From contig JARLHY010000139.1 of NCBI GenBank assembly GCA_031292015.1, positions 1 to 64,000 of the forward strand: DNA of 64,000 nt, in the 5' to 3' direction. This DNA comes from Negativicutes bacterium. Lineage in GTDB: Bacteria; Bacillota_C; Negativicutes; Sporomusales_B; JARLHX01. The notes under the pieces were generated by a model that saw only the letters and a list, made by a program, of their open reading frames with translations, did no database searches and was not told the origin of the DNA. The position numbers and the translations under genes were made by a program. Of the stretch, positions 24,318-32,828 are shown piece by piece. Each line of letters begins with the position of its first letter. Within the stretch, counting starts at the first letter, position 1.

Positions 24318-24604
24318 GCAAGGCGTTCGGTTTTTTGCCGACCCTGTTCGGGTCATTGCGCTTGATAGAGGCCCTGTTATTCGCCCATTGAGTCGAAATT
24401 TGTGATATTATGGCCTCAGACAGGGAAAATTTGCTGGAACCCCAACAGCCATAAGTGGTAAGATGTTATTGTAGCTGCCTGCGAAAAGGTGTGTATTTGT
24501 GACATCGATGACCTTGCGTAGGGAAAATTCGTGACCCAAAGAGGCTGGGCGCAGCTTGTGAGCATTACCGAAGACGGTATTTGCAGACAGGTAGGAGGGG
24601 GACA
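24318..24604 (+). other. Long gene-free leader before the sugar kinase
   Basis: No open frame here looks coding. An extended -10 motif TGATATTAT is at 24403-24411 without a good -35, which would give a leader of about 185 bases. A small hairpin TACCG-aaga-CGGTA lies near 24566. AGGGAAAATT occurs twice (near 24422 and 24520). No known riboswitch class was recognised. Confidence 0.35.
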
Positions 24605-25819
24605 ATGAAAGAGTTATTGGCGAAATTTAGACAGCGTCATCCTGGCGAAGAGATCCGACTTGTTAAATCTCCTTTACGGATCTGCCCGCTGGGGGCACAT
24701 GTGGATCACCAGCATGGACTGGTCACCGGGATGGCACTGCAGGCCAGCGTCAATCTGGCCTATTGTCCGAATCCCGATGGCTATATCCGCATCCAGAGCC
24801 TGGATTTCCCGGATGAAGAATATTTCCATCTTGATAACGTGCCAGGGATGATCCCCGGTTACTGGGGCAACTATGTCCGCGGGGCGGTGATGGCGTTATC
24901 CCGGAAATTTAAATTGCAGCGCGGTTTCAATGCTGTCATCAGTGGCAGGCTCCCGATCGGCGGGCTCAGTTCTTCGGCAGCGGTGACTACGGCTTACCTT
25001 ATGGCGCTGTGCGATGTCAATGAACTGAATGTATCGAAGGAAGAATTGATTCAGCACAGTCACTGGGTAGAAAACGGTTTTATCGGTCTGAAGAATGGCA
25101 TCCTGGATCAGTCGGCCAATATTTTAAGCCTGGACAAGCATTTGATGTATATGGATTGTCTCACCGGAAAATATGAAATGATTCGCCGCTCCGAACAGAT
25201 GCCGGAGTTTGAAGTCGCGGTGGTCTACTCGGGCCTGAGCACCGCACTCATCAGTACCGACTACAATAATCGTGTCGATGAATGCAAGGTATCCGCCTGG
25301 CTGTTGCAGGAGATTGCCCATGGCAGTATTTCCGCCTTTAAGGATGTCCGGCTGCGGGATGTCGACTATGGAACGTATGACAAATATATTGACTGGATTC
25401 CTGGCCGGTTCAGAAAACGGGCTGAGCATTTTTTCAGCGAAAACGAACGGGTAAAAAAGGGCGTGGAATATTGGGGGCAAGGTGATCTGAAATCGTTTGG
25501 CCAGTTGATGTTTGAATCAGGCCGAAGTTCAATTGCCAAGTATGAATGCGGCTGTCCGGAACTTATCACTATTTTTAATTTGCTGAGCGAGTGTCCAGGC
25601 GTTTACGGTGCCAGATTCAGTGGCGCCGGATACCGTGGTTGCTGCATCGGGCTTATTGATCCTCAGTATAAAGACCGGATCAGTCAGGTGATTCATGAGG
25701 GTTATCCCTCCGCCCATCCTATGTTTAAAGATCAGTACAGGGTCTATTTCTGTGCAACTGACGACGGAGCCCGGCTGGTTGCGTTGGATCAAACCGAGAA
25801 TTCAGTGGAGGTCTCATAA
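24605..25819 (+). CDS. GHMP sugar kinase, galacturonokinase-like
   Basis: A 404-residue member of the galactokinase superfamily. Where galactokinase has GEHTDY, this protein reads RICPLGAHVDHQHG (25-38), which is the form I associate with plant galacturonokinase. The ATP loop is LPIGGLSSSAAV (116-127). GARFSGAGYRGCC near residue 337 is the third GHMP motif. It would phosphorylate the anomeric position of a sugar acid. The ATG has GGAGGGGG before it. The next gene, a sugar nucleotidyltransferase, starts one base after the stop, suggesting a kinase-pyrophosphorylase salvage pair. Confidence 0.75.
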   Translation: MKELLAKFRQRHPGEEIRLVKSPLRICPLGAHVDHQHGLVTGMALQASVNLAYCPNPDGYIRIQSLDFPDEEYFHLDNVPGMIPGYWGNYVRGAVMALSRKFKLQRGFNAVISGRLPIGGLSSSAAVTTAYLMALCDVNELNVSKEELIQHSHWVENGFIGLKNGILDQSANILSLDKHLMYMDCLTGKYEMIRRSEQMPEFEVAVVYSGLSTALISTDYNNRVDECKVSAWLLQEIAHGSISAFKDVRLRDVDYGTYDKYIDWIPGRFRKRAEHFFSENERVKKGVEYWGQGDLKSFGQLMFESGRSSIAKYECGCPELITIFNLLSECPGVYGARFSGAGYRGCCIGLIDPQYKDRISQVIHEGYPSAHPMFKDQYRVYFCATDDGARLVALDQTENSVEVS

Positions 25820-25820
25820 A

Positions 25821-26555
25821 TTGAAATGCATTGTATTGGCGGCCGGTTATGCTACCAGGCTGTACCCGTTGACAAAGGACCGGCCGAAGTCGCTGCTGCC
25901 TGTCGGCGGCAGTACTATCCTGGAGTTTTTGATCAAGAAGATTGAACAGGTGGAAGATATCACCGGTATTTTTATTGTTACCAACGAAAGGTTTCTGGGA
26001 CAGTTTAATGACTGGGCCGCCCGGTATCGTGGCATAAAGGAGGTCACGGTGCTGAGCGACGGTACCACGGATAACAGTAATCGCTTAGGGGCTATCGCGG
26101 ACATACAGTTTGCCATTTGCAGCGGCAGTATTAATGAAGATATCCTGGTTATGGCCGGAGACAACCTTTTTCATTTCTCATTGAATGACTTCGCCGGTTT
26201 TTTTCGCCAGGTAGACCGCGATTGCATCACTGCTCACGAAGTTGCGGATCATAATGCGCTCCGCCGGACCGGCGTGATCGAAGTCGATGAGCAGCAGCGA
26301 GTAATCGCTTTTGAAGAAAAACCGCTGAATCCGAAATCAAATCTCGCGGTTCCGCCGTTTTATATCTATAAGCAAGAAACATTACCACTTATTAAGGAAT
26401 ACCTGGATGAAGGAAACAACCCGGATGCGCCGGGGAATTTCCTGCCCTGGCTGATCAAACGGAAAGAAGTCTATGTATATAAGTTCGCAGGAGAACGCTA
26501 CGATATCGGAACGGTGGACAGTTATCAGCAGGTATGCCGGATCTTTGGCGGTTGA
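25821..26555 (+). CDS. Sugar-1-phosphate nucleotidyltransferase
   Basis: A 244-residue nucleotidyltransferase with the N-terminal signature VLAAGYATRLYPLTKDRPKSLLPVGG (residues 5-30, key residues G, R and K), and VMAGDNLFHF as the metal-binding region. The best start is TTG 25821, since GGAGGTCTCATAAA precedes it and no in-frame ATG exists near. With the kinase upstream it would make a nucleotide-activated sugar; UDP-galacturonate is a reasonable guess (inference). Confidence 0.8.
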   Translation: MKCIVLAAGYATRLYPLTKDRPKSLLPVGGSTILEFLIKKIEQVEDITGIFIVTNERFLGQFNDWAARYRGIKEVTVLSDGTTDNSNRLGAIADIQFAICSGSINEDILVMAGDNLFHFSLNDFAGFFRQVDRDCITAHEVADHNALRRTGVIEVDEQQRVIAFEEKPLNPKSNLAVPPFYIYKQETLPLIKEYLDEGNNPDAPGNFLPWLIKRKEVYVYKFAGERYDIGTVDSYQQVCRIFGG

Positions 26556-26680
26556 ACCCAGGCCTGAAGCCTTATAGAAATAGCAATTTCCGATTCCGGT
26601 TACGGATGCGTTTTTCCGCTCCGGCAGCATAAAGCAGCGAAAAGCAGAAATACTAGTAGGGAATTCGAGGAGGTGAGAAT

Positions 26681-26845
26681 ATGGCTTTACCAGGGGTGAA
26701 GTGCAAAGTTTCCAACTGTAACTACTGGCAACAGGGCGAGCGCTGCAATGCTTCGACAATTGAAGTAGATGTCGACAGCGGTGCCTCCAGTGCCCGGACC
26801 AGCGACCAGACCAACTGCCACACCTTTATAGTCAAGGGTAGCTGA
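26681..26845 (+). CDS. DUF1540 Cys-rich small protein
   Basis: A 54-residue protein with four or five cysteines in the DUF1540 pattern: VKCKVSNCNYW, ERCNAS and TNCHTF. It probably binds a metal ion; the role is unknown. An AGGAGGTGAGAAT site precedes the ATG and a clean terminator follows, so it is a monocistronic or distal gene. It is short enough to be missed by length-limited gene calling. Confidence 0.85.
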   Translation: MALPGVKCKVSNCNYWQQGERCNASTIEVDVDSGASSARTSDQTNCHTFIVKGS

Positions 26846-26852
26846 AAGTAAG

Positions 26853-26882
26853 AAAACCCGGCGTTGCCGGGTTTATTCTTTT
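26853..26882 (+). terminator. Rho-independent terminator after the DUF1540 gene
   Basis: AAACCCGGC-gtt-GCCGGGTTT followed by ATTCTTTT. Confidence 0.85.
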
Positions 26883-26967
26883 ATGCAGAATAAGGGCGGG
26901 TGTTTTTGCAGGAGATGCCAGGAATGCCCACGAACTTAAAAAATATTTGGGAGAGGGGTGGCTTAAA

Positions 26968-27333
26968 TTGCTGCGTGGTGTCCGGGGAGCGACGACGGTT
27001 GATGAAAATACGAGTGAGCAAATTTTGACACAGGTGACCGAACTGCTGGCAGGGATGGTAAGCCAAAACGGCATAGAGACTGAAGATGTAGCTGCGGTTA
27101 TTTTCAGTTCCACGGCGGATCTGAACGCCGCGTTTCCGGCTAAAGCCGCCCGGGAAATGGGCTGGGCGGATGTCCCGCTGTTCGGTACCCAGGAGATTGA
27201 GGCTGACGACGCTGTGGACAGATGTATCAGGGTGCTGGTGCTTTGGAATACAGCCAAGGGGCAAAAAGAGATCAAGCATGTCTATATGCGGGGCGCCGCC
27301 ATACTGCGCCGGGACCTAGCGCCAGACCGTTGA
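26968..27333 (+). CDS. aroH: Chorismate mutase, AroH class
   Basis: A 121-residue AroH-type trimeric mutase: LRGVRGATTVDENT at the N-terminus, the IFSSTADLNAAFPAKAARE active-site region, VPLFGTQEIEADDA, and CIRVLVLWNT. It converts chorismate to prephenate. TTG 26968 is chosen for the GGGAGAGGGGTGG site; TTG 26947 in frame is a less likely start. Confidence 0.9.
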   Translation: MLRGVRGATTVDENTSEQILTQVTELLAGMVSQNGIETEDVAAVIFSSTADLNAAFPAKAAREMGWADVPLFGTQEIEADDAVDRCIRVLVLWNTAKGQKEIKHVYMRGAAILRRDLAPDR

Positions 27334-27336
27334 AAT

Positions 27337-27382
27337 ATAAAGGCTGTCAGCCTTCGGTGGAAGCGCCAACAGCCTTTTTACA
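27337..27382. terminator. Terminator between aroH and the convergent radical SAM gene
   Basis: AAAGGCTGT-cagcc arm pairs with ACAGCCTTTTT. The A- and T-rich flanks allow use from both sides, and the convergent gene ends three bases beyond. Confidence 0.75.
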
Positions 27383-27384
27383 TG

Positions 27385-28470
27385 TTATCCGCGTTTTTGG
27401 ACCACATTATAGACAGGGTCCAGCTGGGCAGGAACTCGGCCGGTTTGCCGGATGACGGTGATCAGGGTATCTTGGCCGAGGTATTGGCTGGCCTGGGAGC
27501 CGGCGTGGCTGGTTCTTTGTTCCAGCATGGCGCCGTCGATGTAATTGGCGCCGAATCCCAGAGCAAGCTGACCTACCGGCAAAGTCAAGAGGCTCCATTC
27601 GACTTTGATGTATTGGAAATTATCCAGAAGCAGCCGGGAGACGGCGAGGGTTTTTAGATCTTCCCAGGCCGACGTCTTTTCCGCCGGGTGTTCCAACTGG
27701 ATCCCGTGAGGCTGAAACGGGACAGGGACAAAGGTCTGAAATCCGCCGGTCTCGTCCTGCAGGGACCGGAGGGCGAGCAGATGATCCACCCGTTCTTCCG
27801 GTGTCTCAAGGTGGCCGTAAAGCATGGCAGCGTCACTGGGGATGCCCAGGCGGTGGGCGGTGCGGATCATGTCAAGCCACTGGGCGGAAACGGCTCTGCG
27901 TTGGCAGCGGTCGGCCCGGACCCTATCACTCAGTAGTTCGGTGCGGTCGCCCAGCAGCGAGTCAAGGCCAGCCTGGCGCAGTGTCCTCAGTACGGTTTCC
28001 GCCGGTTGGCTGGTGATTTGGACCAGATGGTAAACTTCAGCGGTGGAAAACGCCTTCAGATGAATCTGAGGCAAGGCTTCCTTGAGGGATTGGAGGATGT
28101 CGCGATAATAGCCGAGTCCCCAATGGGGATGAAGACCGCTCGAGATATGCAGCTCACGCAGACCGGCATCCCGGGAAGCTTGCCTGGCTATATCCAGCAC
28201 ATTTTCCTTGGTGAGGAAAAAGGCTTCAGGACTGGTCTCATCACAGCCTGCGGTGCAACAGTTACATTTGGCGACACAAATATTGGTGAGGTTGATGGCT
28301 CTGGTGACAGAGTAAACCACGGTATTGCCGCTGACGCGTTGACAGGCGATGTCCGCCAGATGACCGAGCCAGGTCAGATCGTCGCAAGCCAGAAGACTTA
28401 AGCCGTCCTGGCGGGACAGACGCTCCCCCCGGGATACTTTGGCGGCGATGTCCTGATAGATCGTTTGCAT
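27385..28470 (-). CDS. Radical SAM protein of the CofH/MqnC/MqnE family
   Basis: A 361-residue radical SAM enzyme with C65, C69 and C72 (CVAKCNCC), HISSGLHPHWGLGYY, and a C-terminal HxxL-free alpha/beta part as in futalosine-pathway MqnE/MqnC and F420-pathway CofH enzymes. The family usually reads CxxxCxFCAF; here the Phe is replaced by Cys and followed by TAGCDE, giving five cysteines in twelve residues. Menaquinone synthesis by the futalosine route is the likeliest role, but the variant motif leaves an uncharacterised subfamily possible. The ATG has AGGAGT before it. Single gene on the minus strand. Confidence 0.7.
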   Translation of the reverse strand: MQTIYQDIAAKVSRGERLSRQDGLSLLACDDLTWLGHLADIACQRVSGNTVVYSVTRAINLTNICVAKCNCCTAGCDETSPEAFFLTKENVLDIARQASRDAGLRELHISSGLHPHWGLGYYRDILQSLKEALPQIHLKAFSTAEVYHLVQITSQPAETVLRTLRQAGLDSLLGDRTELLSDRVRADRCQRRAVSAQWLDMIRTAHRLGIPSDAAMLYGHLETPEERVDHLLALRSLQDETGGFQTFVPVPFQPHGIQLEHPAEKTSAWEDLKTLAVSRLLLDNFQYIKVEWSLLTLPVGQLALGFGANYIDGAMLEQRTSHAGSQASQYLGQDTLITVIRQTGRVPAQLDPVYNVVQKRG

Positions 28471-28544
28471 AGGCCACTCCTTTCACGAAACTATTCGTGA
28501 CAACTGTCCGATTTCCCTCCGCCTGACCTGCGGATAAATCGGTA

Positions 28545-28573
28545 TTGACGCGGCGGGCGGTGAATGTAATAAT
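28545..28573 (+). promoter_or_regulatory. Candidate promoter of the membrane glycosyltransferase gene
   Basis: TTGACG (28545-28550), 16-17 base spacer, TAATAAT (28567-28573). Confidence 0.5.
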
Positions 28574-28596
28574 AAATTGGATAAGGAGGGTCGGCT

Positions 28597-29544
28597 GTGA
28601 AACTGGTTTCAATCGTTGTACCTGTTTTCAATGAACAAGACAATATCATGGTTTTTTATCATGAAGTATGCAAATATATGGAGCCGCTCGGCTACCGGTT
28701 TGAACTGATTTTTGTCGATGACGGCTCGGATGATGCCACGGCGATGATTATCGACCGACTGACCCAGGAGGATTCCCGGGTGAGGGGGCTATTGTTGGCC
28801 CGGAATTTCGGTCATCAGATCGCGCTGACCTGCGGACTTGACCATGCCGACGGCGACGCGGTGATTACGATGGACGGCGATATGCAGCACCCGCCGGAAA
28901 TGCTGCCGGAGCTCCTGGCCAAGTGGGAAGAGGGCTTCGAGGTGGTTCAGACCATTCGCAGGAGCACCGAGGGCGTGTCCTGGTTCAAAACCTTTACTTC
29001 CAGCATGTTCTACCGGCTGATGAACGCCATGTCCAAAGTGCGGGTGCAGGAGGGCGGTTCGGATTTTCGTCTCTTGGACAAGCGGGTGGTTCAGGGCTTT
29101 CGCCGCTTTCGCGAGAGGGCCCGTTTCATCCGGGGGATGATCAGCGCCATCGGCTTTCGCCAGGTTCAGCTGGAATTCGTCGCTCCGAAACGGTTTGCCG
29201 GGAAATCGAAGTTTTCCCCGAGGAAAATGATGCATTTCGCCCTGGACGGGATAACCGCTTATTCCAAGCTGCCGCTGCGCTTCGCCTTTTACGTCGGGGT
29301 GATCTTCGGGGTGATCAGTTTTGGCCTGACCCTCCATGTCGTCTACATCAAATTATTCACCGAGGAGGCTGTCCCCGGCTGGGCCACCACTTCGGCGAGC
29401 ATTCTGCTCTTAGGCGGCTTCCAGCTCATCGGGCTGGGTATCATCGGTGAGTATGTCGGCCGGATTTTCGAGGAGGTCAAACAGCGCCCGTTGTATCTCG
29501 TCCGGGCCGAACTGAACTGGCACAAAGATAAGGAAAATTCCTGA
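28597..29544 (+). CDS. Family 2 glycosyltransferase, polyprenyl-phosphate type (GtrB/DPM-like)
   Basis: A 315-residue protein: an N-terminal GT-A domain (VSIVVPVFNEQDN, VDDGSDD, TMDGDMQHPPE) and two C-terminal membrane helices (about 232-255 and 265-290). This is the layout of GtrB/ArnC enzymes that load a sugar onto undecaprenyl phosphate for surface modification. GTG start after AAGGAGGG. Monocistronic, ended by a bidirectional terminator. Confidence 0.85.
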   Translation: MKLVSIVVPVFNEQDNIMVFYHEVCKYMEPLGYRFELIFVDDGSDDATAMIIDRLTQEDSRVRGLLLARNFGHQIALTCGLDHADGDAVITMDGDMQHPPEMLPELLAKWEEGFEVVQTIRRSTEGVSWFKTFTSSMFYRLMNAMSKVRVQEGGSDFRLLDKRVVQGFRRFRERARFIRGMISAIGFRQVQLEFVAPKRFAGKSKFSPRKMMHFALDGITAYSKLPLRFAFYVGVIFGVISFGLTLHVVYIKLFTEEAVPGWATTSASILLLGGFQLIGLGIIGEYVGRIFEEVKQRPLYLVRAELNWHKDKENS

Positions 29545-29595
29545 GGATCGAAGCCGATGAGGTCTTTGGCGGCGGGAGTCATTCCATAGCGTGAA

Positions 29596-29629
29596 TAAAA
29601 AACAACCGGATGCTCCGGTTGTTTTTTTA
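29596..29629. terminator. Bidirectional terminator (copy A of a triplicated hairpin)
   Basis: AAACAACCGGA-tgc-TCCGGTTGTTT with A and T tracts on both sides; serves the glycosyltransferase gene and the first minus-strand beta-helix gene. Confidence 0.85.
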
Positions 29630-29693
29630 TCGCTGCCGCGTCCGGCGGAAAGGATAAGGTTGTGGTAGCAGGCGATGCTGCCGCAGGTGTTTG

Positions 29694-30977
29694 TTACCGA
29701 TACGTGATGGCAGTGTTGTCGCCATTGGTAAAGAAATTGCCGCGGGTCAGCTGCGGGGACCGGCTGTCGGTGACTGCAGCGCCGACGATTTGCACGTTCT
29801 TGGTGGCACCTGCCAAGGTCTGAACGGGCCAGTTGAGAGAGCAGTAAGCTGAGCCGAAATTGCCGTAAGGGTTGGCGTTGGTATTGCAGTTTATTACGGT
29901 AGGTTGATTGATGGTAAGTTTGTACGAAAGGTTGTTCAGATTTTCAATGGCTAGCGCGTTGTATCTGGAGTTGGTCCATATCGGCTTGTCGATCAGCAGG
30001 GTTCCGGGGAGGATGACATCCCAGGTATTATAAATTTCCATACCCATATAGCTGCCGGTATCCTGGTGGCTGAGGATCGAAATACTCACAGGGGCCGAGG
30101 TTCCTTTCAGTTTGGCAAGGTCGATCCCGATGCCGTCACCTTTGTTGTTGGCGGTGTAAGGGGAAGTGATGACTACATTCTGAAGGATATCGGTGATGGC
30201 GTTGGGTTCGATATCGATGCCGTCTGACGGAGCCGTTCCGTTGGTGTTGGTCAGTTTTGGCCGGACGATTTGAAGGTTGACGCCACTGACGATTGATAAT
30301 CCCTGCCGGCGGTTGTTATCGGAGACGATGTCGGTGAGGGTGATGTTCTGAGAGACTTTGCTGCCGACAGATCCGATATAGAATCCATCGCCCCAGCAAT
30401 TCTTGGCAGTTGTGCCGGTGACAGAGACGCCGGTCGAACCCATGATTTGGATTCCCATCCCCCACTCGCCGGTGGTTCCGATATGGCTTGTACGGTCTCC
30501 CAGCAGAACCCCGCCGGTTATGATGACATTACTGACATTGTACAGATTTAACAGAGCATAGCTGGTGGAACTGTTGGAGATGGCTTTCAGGGTGGTGGTC
30601 GGTGACATTTGCAGCGTGACGTTGCTTTTTAGGTTAATCGACTTTACAGCGTCGATCATATAGGTTCCAGCAGGGATGACTACTGTTCCGCCGGTGGCGG
30701 GAATGGCGTTGATGGCAGCCTGGATTGCGGCAGTGTCGTTTGTTACGCCGTCACCCTTTGCGCCATAAGACGTGACATTCACATTGCTGGTGGTGGTAGT
30801 GGTGGTAGTGGTGGCAGTGGTCGTTGTTGCAGCAGTAGTAGTCGATGCCGTCAACCGCTTGAGTGTGGCGGCCTCGGCGTGGCGCTCGCAGGAGATGAAG
30901 AGAGAGATTGAGGTTAGCGCAAAACTCACAAGTAATGTCAAGGCAACCAACTGAAAGGATTTGAGTGCCGTTTTCAT
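29694..30977 (-). CDS. Secreted right-handed beta-helix protein, paralogue A (with Thr-rich linker)
   Basis: A 427-residue protein with a signal peptide (first 35 residues, ending AEAA) and a parallel beta-helix of the pectate-lyase/GH28-related superfamily. The entry motif is VTSYGAKGDGVTNDTAAIQ. It differs from the two paralogues by a Thr-rich linker of about 22 residues between signal and helix. The start is placed at 30977 from GAGG nine bases upstream and by alignment with the paralogues; upstream ATGs exist. It probably binds or cleaves a uronic-acid-containing polysaccharide outside the cell (inference). Confidence 0.8.
   Translation of the reverse strand: MKTALKSFQLVALTLLVSFALTSISLFISCERHAEAATLKRLTASTTTAATTTTATTTTTTTTSNVNVTSYGAKGDGVTNDTAAIQAAINAIPATGGTVVIPAGTYMIDAVKSINLKSNVTLQMSPTTTLKAISNSSTSYALLNLYNVSNVIITGGVLLGDRTSHIGTTGEWGMGIQIMGSTGVSVTGTTAKNCWGDGFYIGSVGSKVSQNITLTDIVSDNNRRQGLSIVSGVNLQIVRPKLTNTNGTAPSDGIDIEPNAITDILQNVVITSPYTANNKGDGIGIDLAKLKGTSAPVSISILSHQDTGSYMGMEIYNTWDVILPGTLLIDKPIWTNSRYNALAIENLNNLSYKLTINQPTVINCNTNANPYGNFGSAYCSLNWPVQTLAGATKNVQIVGAAVTDSRSPQLTRGNFFTNGDNTAITYR
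30788..30846 (-). repeat. Thr-codon microsatellite in paralogue A
   Basis: A run of GTG/GTA/GTC-type triplets on the plus strand encodes a poly-Thr linker (ACC, ACT, ACA codons) on the minus strand. The paralogues lack it. Simple triplet runs can change in length by slippage. Confidence 0.7.
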
Positions 30978-31011
30978 ATATTTTAACCTCATTTCGTTAC
31001 TGATGATGTTA

Positions 31012-31117
31012 ATTATAGCCCTCACGCAGAAGGATTTCTTGAAGCGCAGTGCCTATTTTGGCTAGGACTTCTCCCTCTATTTTCCCTAGGACTTCTCCCC
31101 TGGTTGCCCTAGGACTT
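31012..31117 (-). promoter_or_regulatory. Promoter and direct-repeat operator of paralogue A
   Basis: On the minus strand a TATAAT box (31012-31017) lacks a good -35. Upstream of it stand three copies of AAGTCCTA (plus strand TAGGACTT at 31063, 31087 and 31110), spaced 24 and 23 bases, on one face of the helix roughly every two turns. This is the layout of an activator-dependent promoter. Confidence 0.55.
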
Positions 31118-31163
31118 CCAGCCTTGATTTTCGATATATGGATAATTTTCCCGCGACAATGAT

Positions 31164-31199
31164 GAAAAAACAACCGGATGACTCCGGTTGTTTCTTTTA
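31164..31199 (-). terminator. Terminator of paralogue B (copy B of the hairpin)
   Basis: AAACAACCGGA-tgac-TCCGGTTGTTT with A and T tracts, almost identical to copies at 29596 and 32725. Confidence 0.85.
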
Positions 31200-31267
31200 T
31201 CGCTGCCGCGCCGGCGGAAAGGATAAGGTTGTGGTATCAGGCGCTGCTTTCGCCTGGTGTTGTTATG

Positions 31268-32473
31268 CTACCGATAGGTGATGGAAGCGTTGTCGCCATT
31301 GGTAAAGAAATTGCCGCGGGTCAGCTTCGGGGACCGGTTGTCGATGGCTGCGGCACTGACGATTTGCACGTTCTTAGTGGCACCTGCCAAGGCTTGAACG
31401 GGCCAGTTAAGGGAGCAGTAAGCTGATCCGAAATTGCCGTAGGGGTTGGCGTTGGTGTTACAGTTTACTACGGTAGGCAGATTGACAGTAAGTTTGTACG
31501 AATTGTTGTTGAGATTTTCAACAGCCATTCCGTTGTACCGGGAATTGGTCCAGACCGGTCTGTCGATCAACACGGTTCCGGGAAGGATGACATCCCAGGT
31601 GTTGTAAATTTCCACACCCATATAGCTGCCGGTATCCTGGTGGCTGAGGATCGAAATACTCACAGGGGTCGTCGTTCCTTTCAGTTTGGCAAGATCGATG
31701 CCAATGCCGTCACCGACATTGTTGGCAGTGTAAGGGGAAGTGATGACTACATTCTGAAGGACATCGGTGATGGCGTTGGGTTCGATATCGATGCCGTCCG
31801 CCGGAGCCGTTCCGTTGGTGTTGGTCAGTTTGGGGCGGACGATCTGAATGTTGATGCCGCCGATGAGGGACAGCCCCTGCCGCCGGTTGTTATTGGAGAC
31901 GATGTCGGTGAGGGTGATGTTCTGGCTGACTTTGCTGCCGATGGAGCCGATGTAGAATCCATCACCCCAGCAGTTTTGGGCAGTCGTACCGGTAACAGAG
32001 ACGCTGGTCGAGCCCATGATTTGGATTCCCATCCCCCACTCGCCGGTGGTTCCGGTATGGGTTGTGCGGTCACCCATCAGAATCCCGCTGGTTATGGTGA
32101 CATTGCTGACGTTGTACAGGTTTAACAGGGCATAGCTGGTGGAATTGTTGGAGATGGCTTTCAGAATGGTGGTCGGTGACATCTGCAGCGTGACGTTGCT
32201 TTTCAGGTAAATCGACTTTACAGCGTTGATCATGTAGGTTCCGGCCGGGATGACCACTGTTCCGCCGGTTGAGGGGACCGCGTTGATGGCTGCCTGGATG
32301 GCGGCAGTGTCATCCGCCACGCCGTTGCCCTTTGCTCCGTAGCTCAGGACGCTGAGGGTTGTGGCAGCCTCTGCCCGGAGGGGTTCGGAGATGAAAAACG
32401 CTATGGAAGTGACCGCCATGCTCATAAGCACTACGAAGGTTACCAACCGGAAGGATTTGAATACGGTTTTCAT
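31268..32473 (-). CDS. Secreted right-handed beta-helix protein, paralogue B
   Basis: A 401-residue protein with signal peptide (about 1-36) and the same helix as A and C: VLSYGAKGNGVADDTAAIQ, then repeated strands such as YNVSNVTITSG, NCWGDGFYIGS and TNTNGTAPADGIDIEPN. GAGG precedes the ATG by nine bases. No catalytic residues of a specific lyase class can be assigned by eye. The shared architecture suggests a surface or extracellular enzyme, or a structural protein, tied to the polysaccharide locus. Confidence 0.8.
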   Translation of the reverse strand: MKTVFKSFRLVTFVVLMSMAVTSIAFFISEPLRAEAATTLSVLSYGAKGNGVADDTAAIQAAINAVPSTGGTVVIPAGTYMINAVKSIYLKSNVTLQMSPTTILKAISNNSTSYALLNLYNVSNVTITSGILMGDRTTHTGTTGEWGMGIQIMGSTSVSVTGTTAQNCWGDGFYIGSIGSKVSQNITLTDIVSNNNRRQGLSLIGGINIQIVRPKLTNTNGTAPADGIDIEPNAITDVLQNVVITSPYTANNVGDGIGIDLAKLKGTTTPVSISILSHQDTGSYMGVEIYNTWDVILPGTVLIDRPVWTNSRYNGMAVENLNNNSYKLTVNLPTVVNCNTNANPYGNFGSAYCSLNWPVQALAGATKNVQIVSAAAIDNRSPKLTRGNFFTNGDNASITYR

Positions 32474-32509
32474 ACACTTCAGCCTCATTTCGTTTTCTTG
32501 ATGATGCTA

Positions 32510-32592
32510 ATTATAAATGTAATGCGGGAAGATTTCTTGAAGCGCAATGCCCATCTTAGATAGGACTTCTCCCCCTATTTTCACTAGGACTT
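32510..32592 (-). promoter_or_regulatory. Promoter and direct-repeat operator of paralogue B
   Basis: A minus-strand TATAAT at 32510-32515 with two AAGTCCTA boxes (plus strand TAGGACTT at 32561 and 32585, spaced 24 bases), and the same CTTGAAGCGCA box near -35 as in front of paralogue A. Confidence 0.5.
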
Positions 32593-32724
32593 CCGACCTT
32601 GATTTTGGATATATGACTAATTTTTTCCATTAATATTGCAGATAATATTGCCAGGAAGGCAGTTAGCATCAAGGTCTGAAGCCAATGGGACCTTGGCACC
32701 GGAAATCATTTATTACCATAAATA

Positions 32725-32761
32725 AAAGAAACAACCGGATAACTCCGGTTGTTTCTTTTAT
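32725..32761 (-). terminator. Terminator of paralogue C (copy C of the hairpin)
   Basis: AAACAACCGGA-taac-TCCGGTTGTTT with A-rich and T-rich flanks. Confidence 0.85.
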
Positions 32762-32828
32762 CGCTGCCGCGCCGGCGGAAAGGATAAGGTTGTGGTATCA
32801 GGCGATGCTTTCGCCAGGTGTTGTTATG

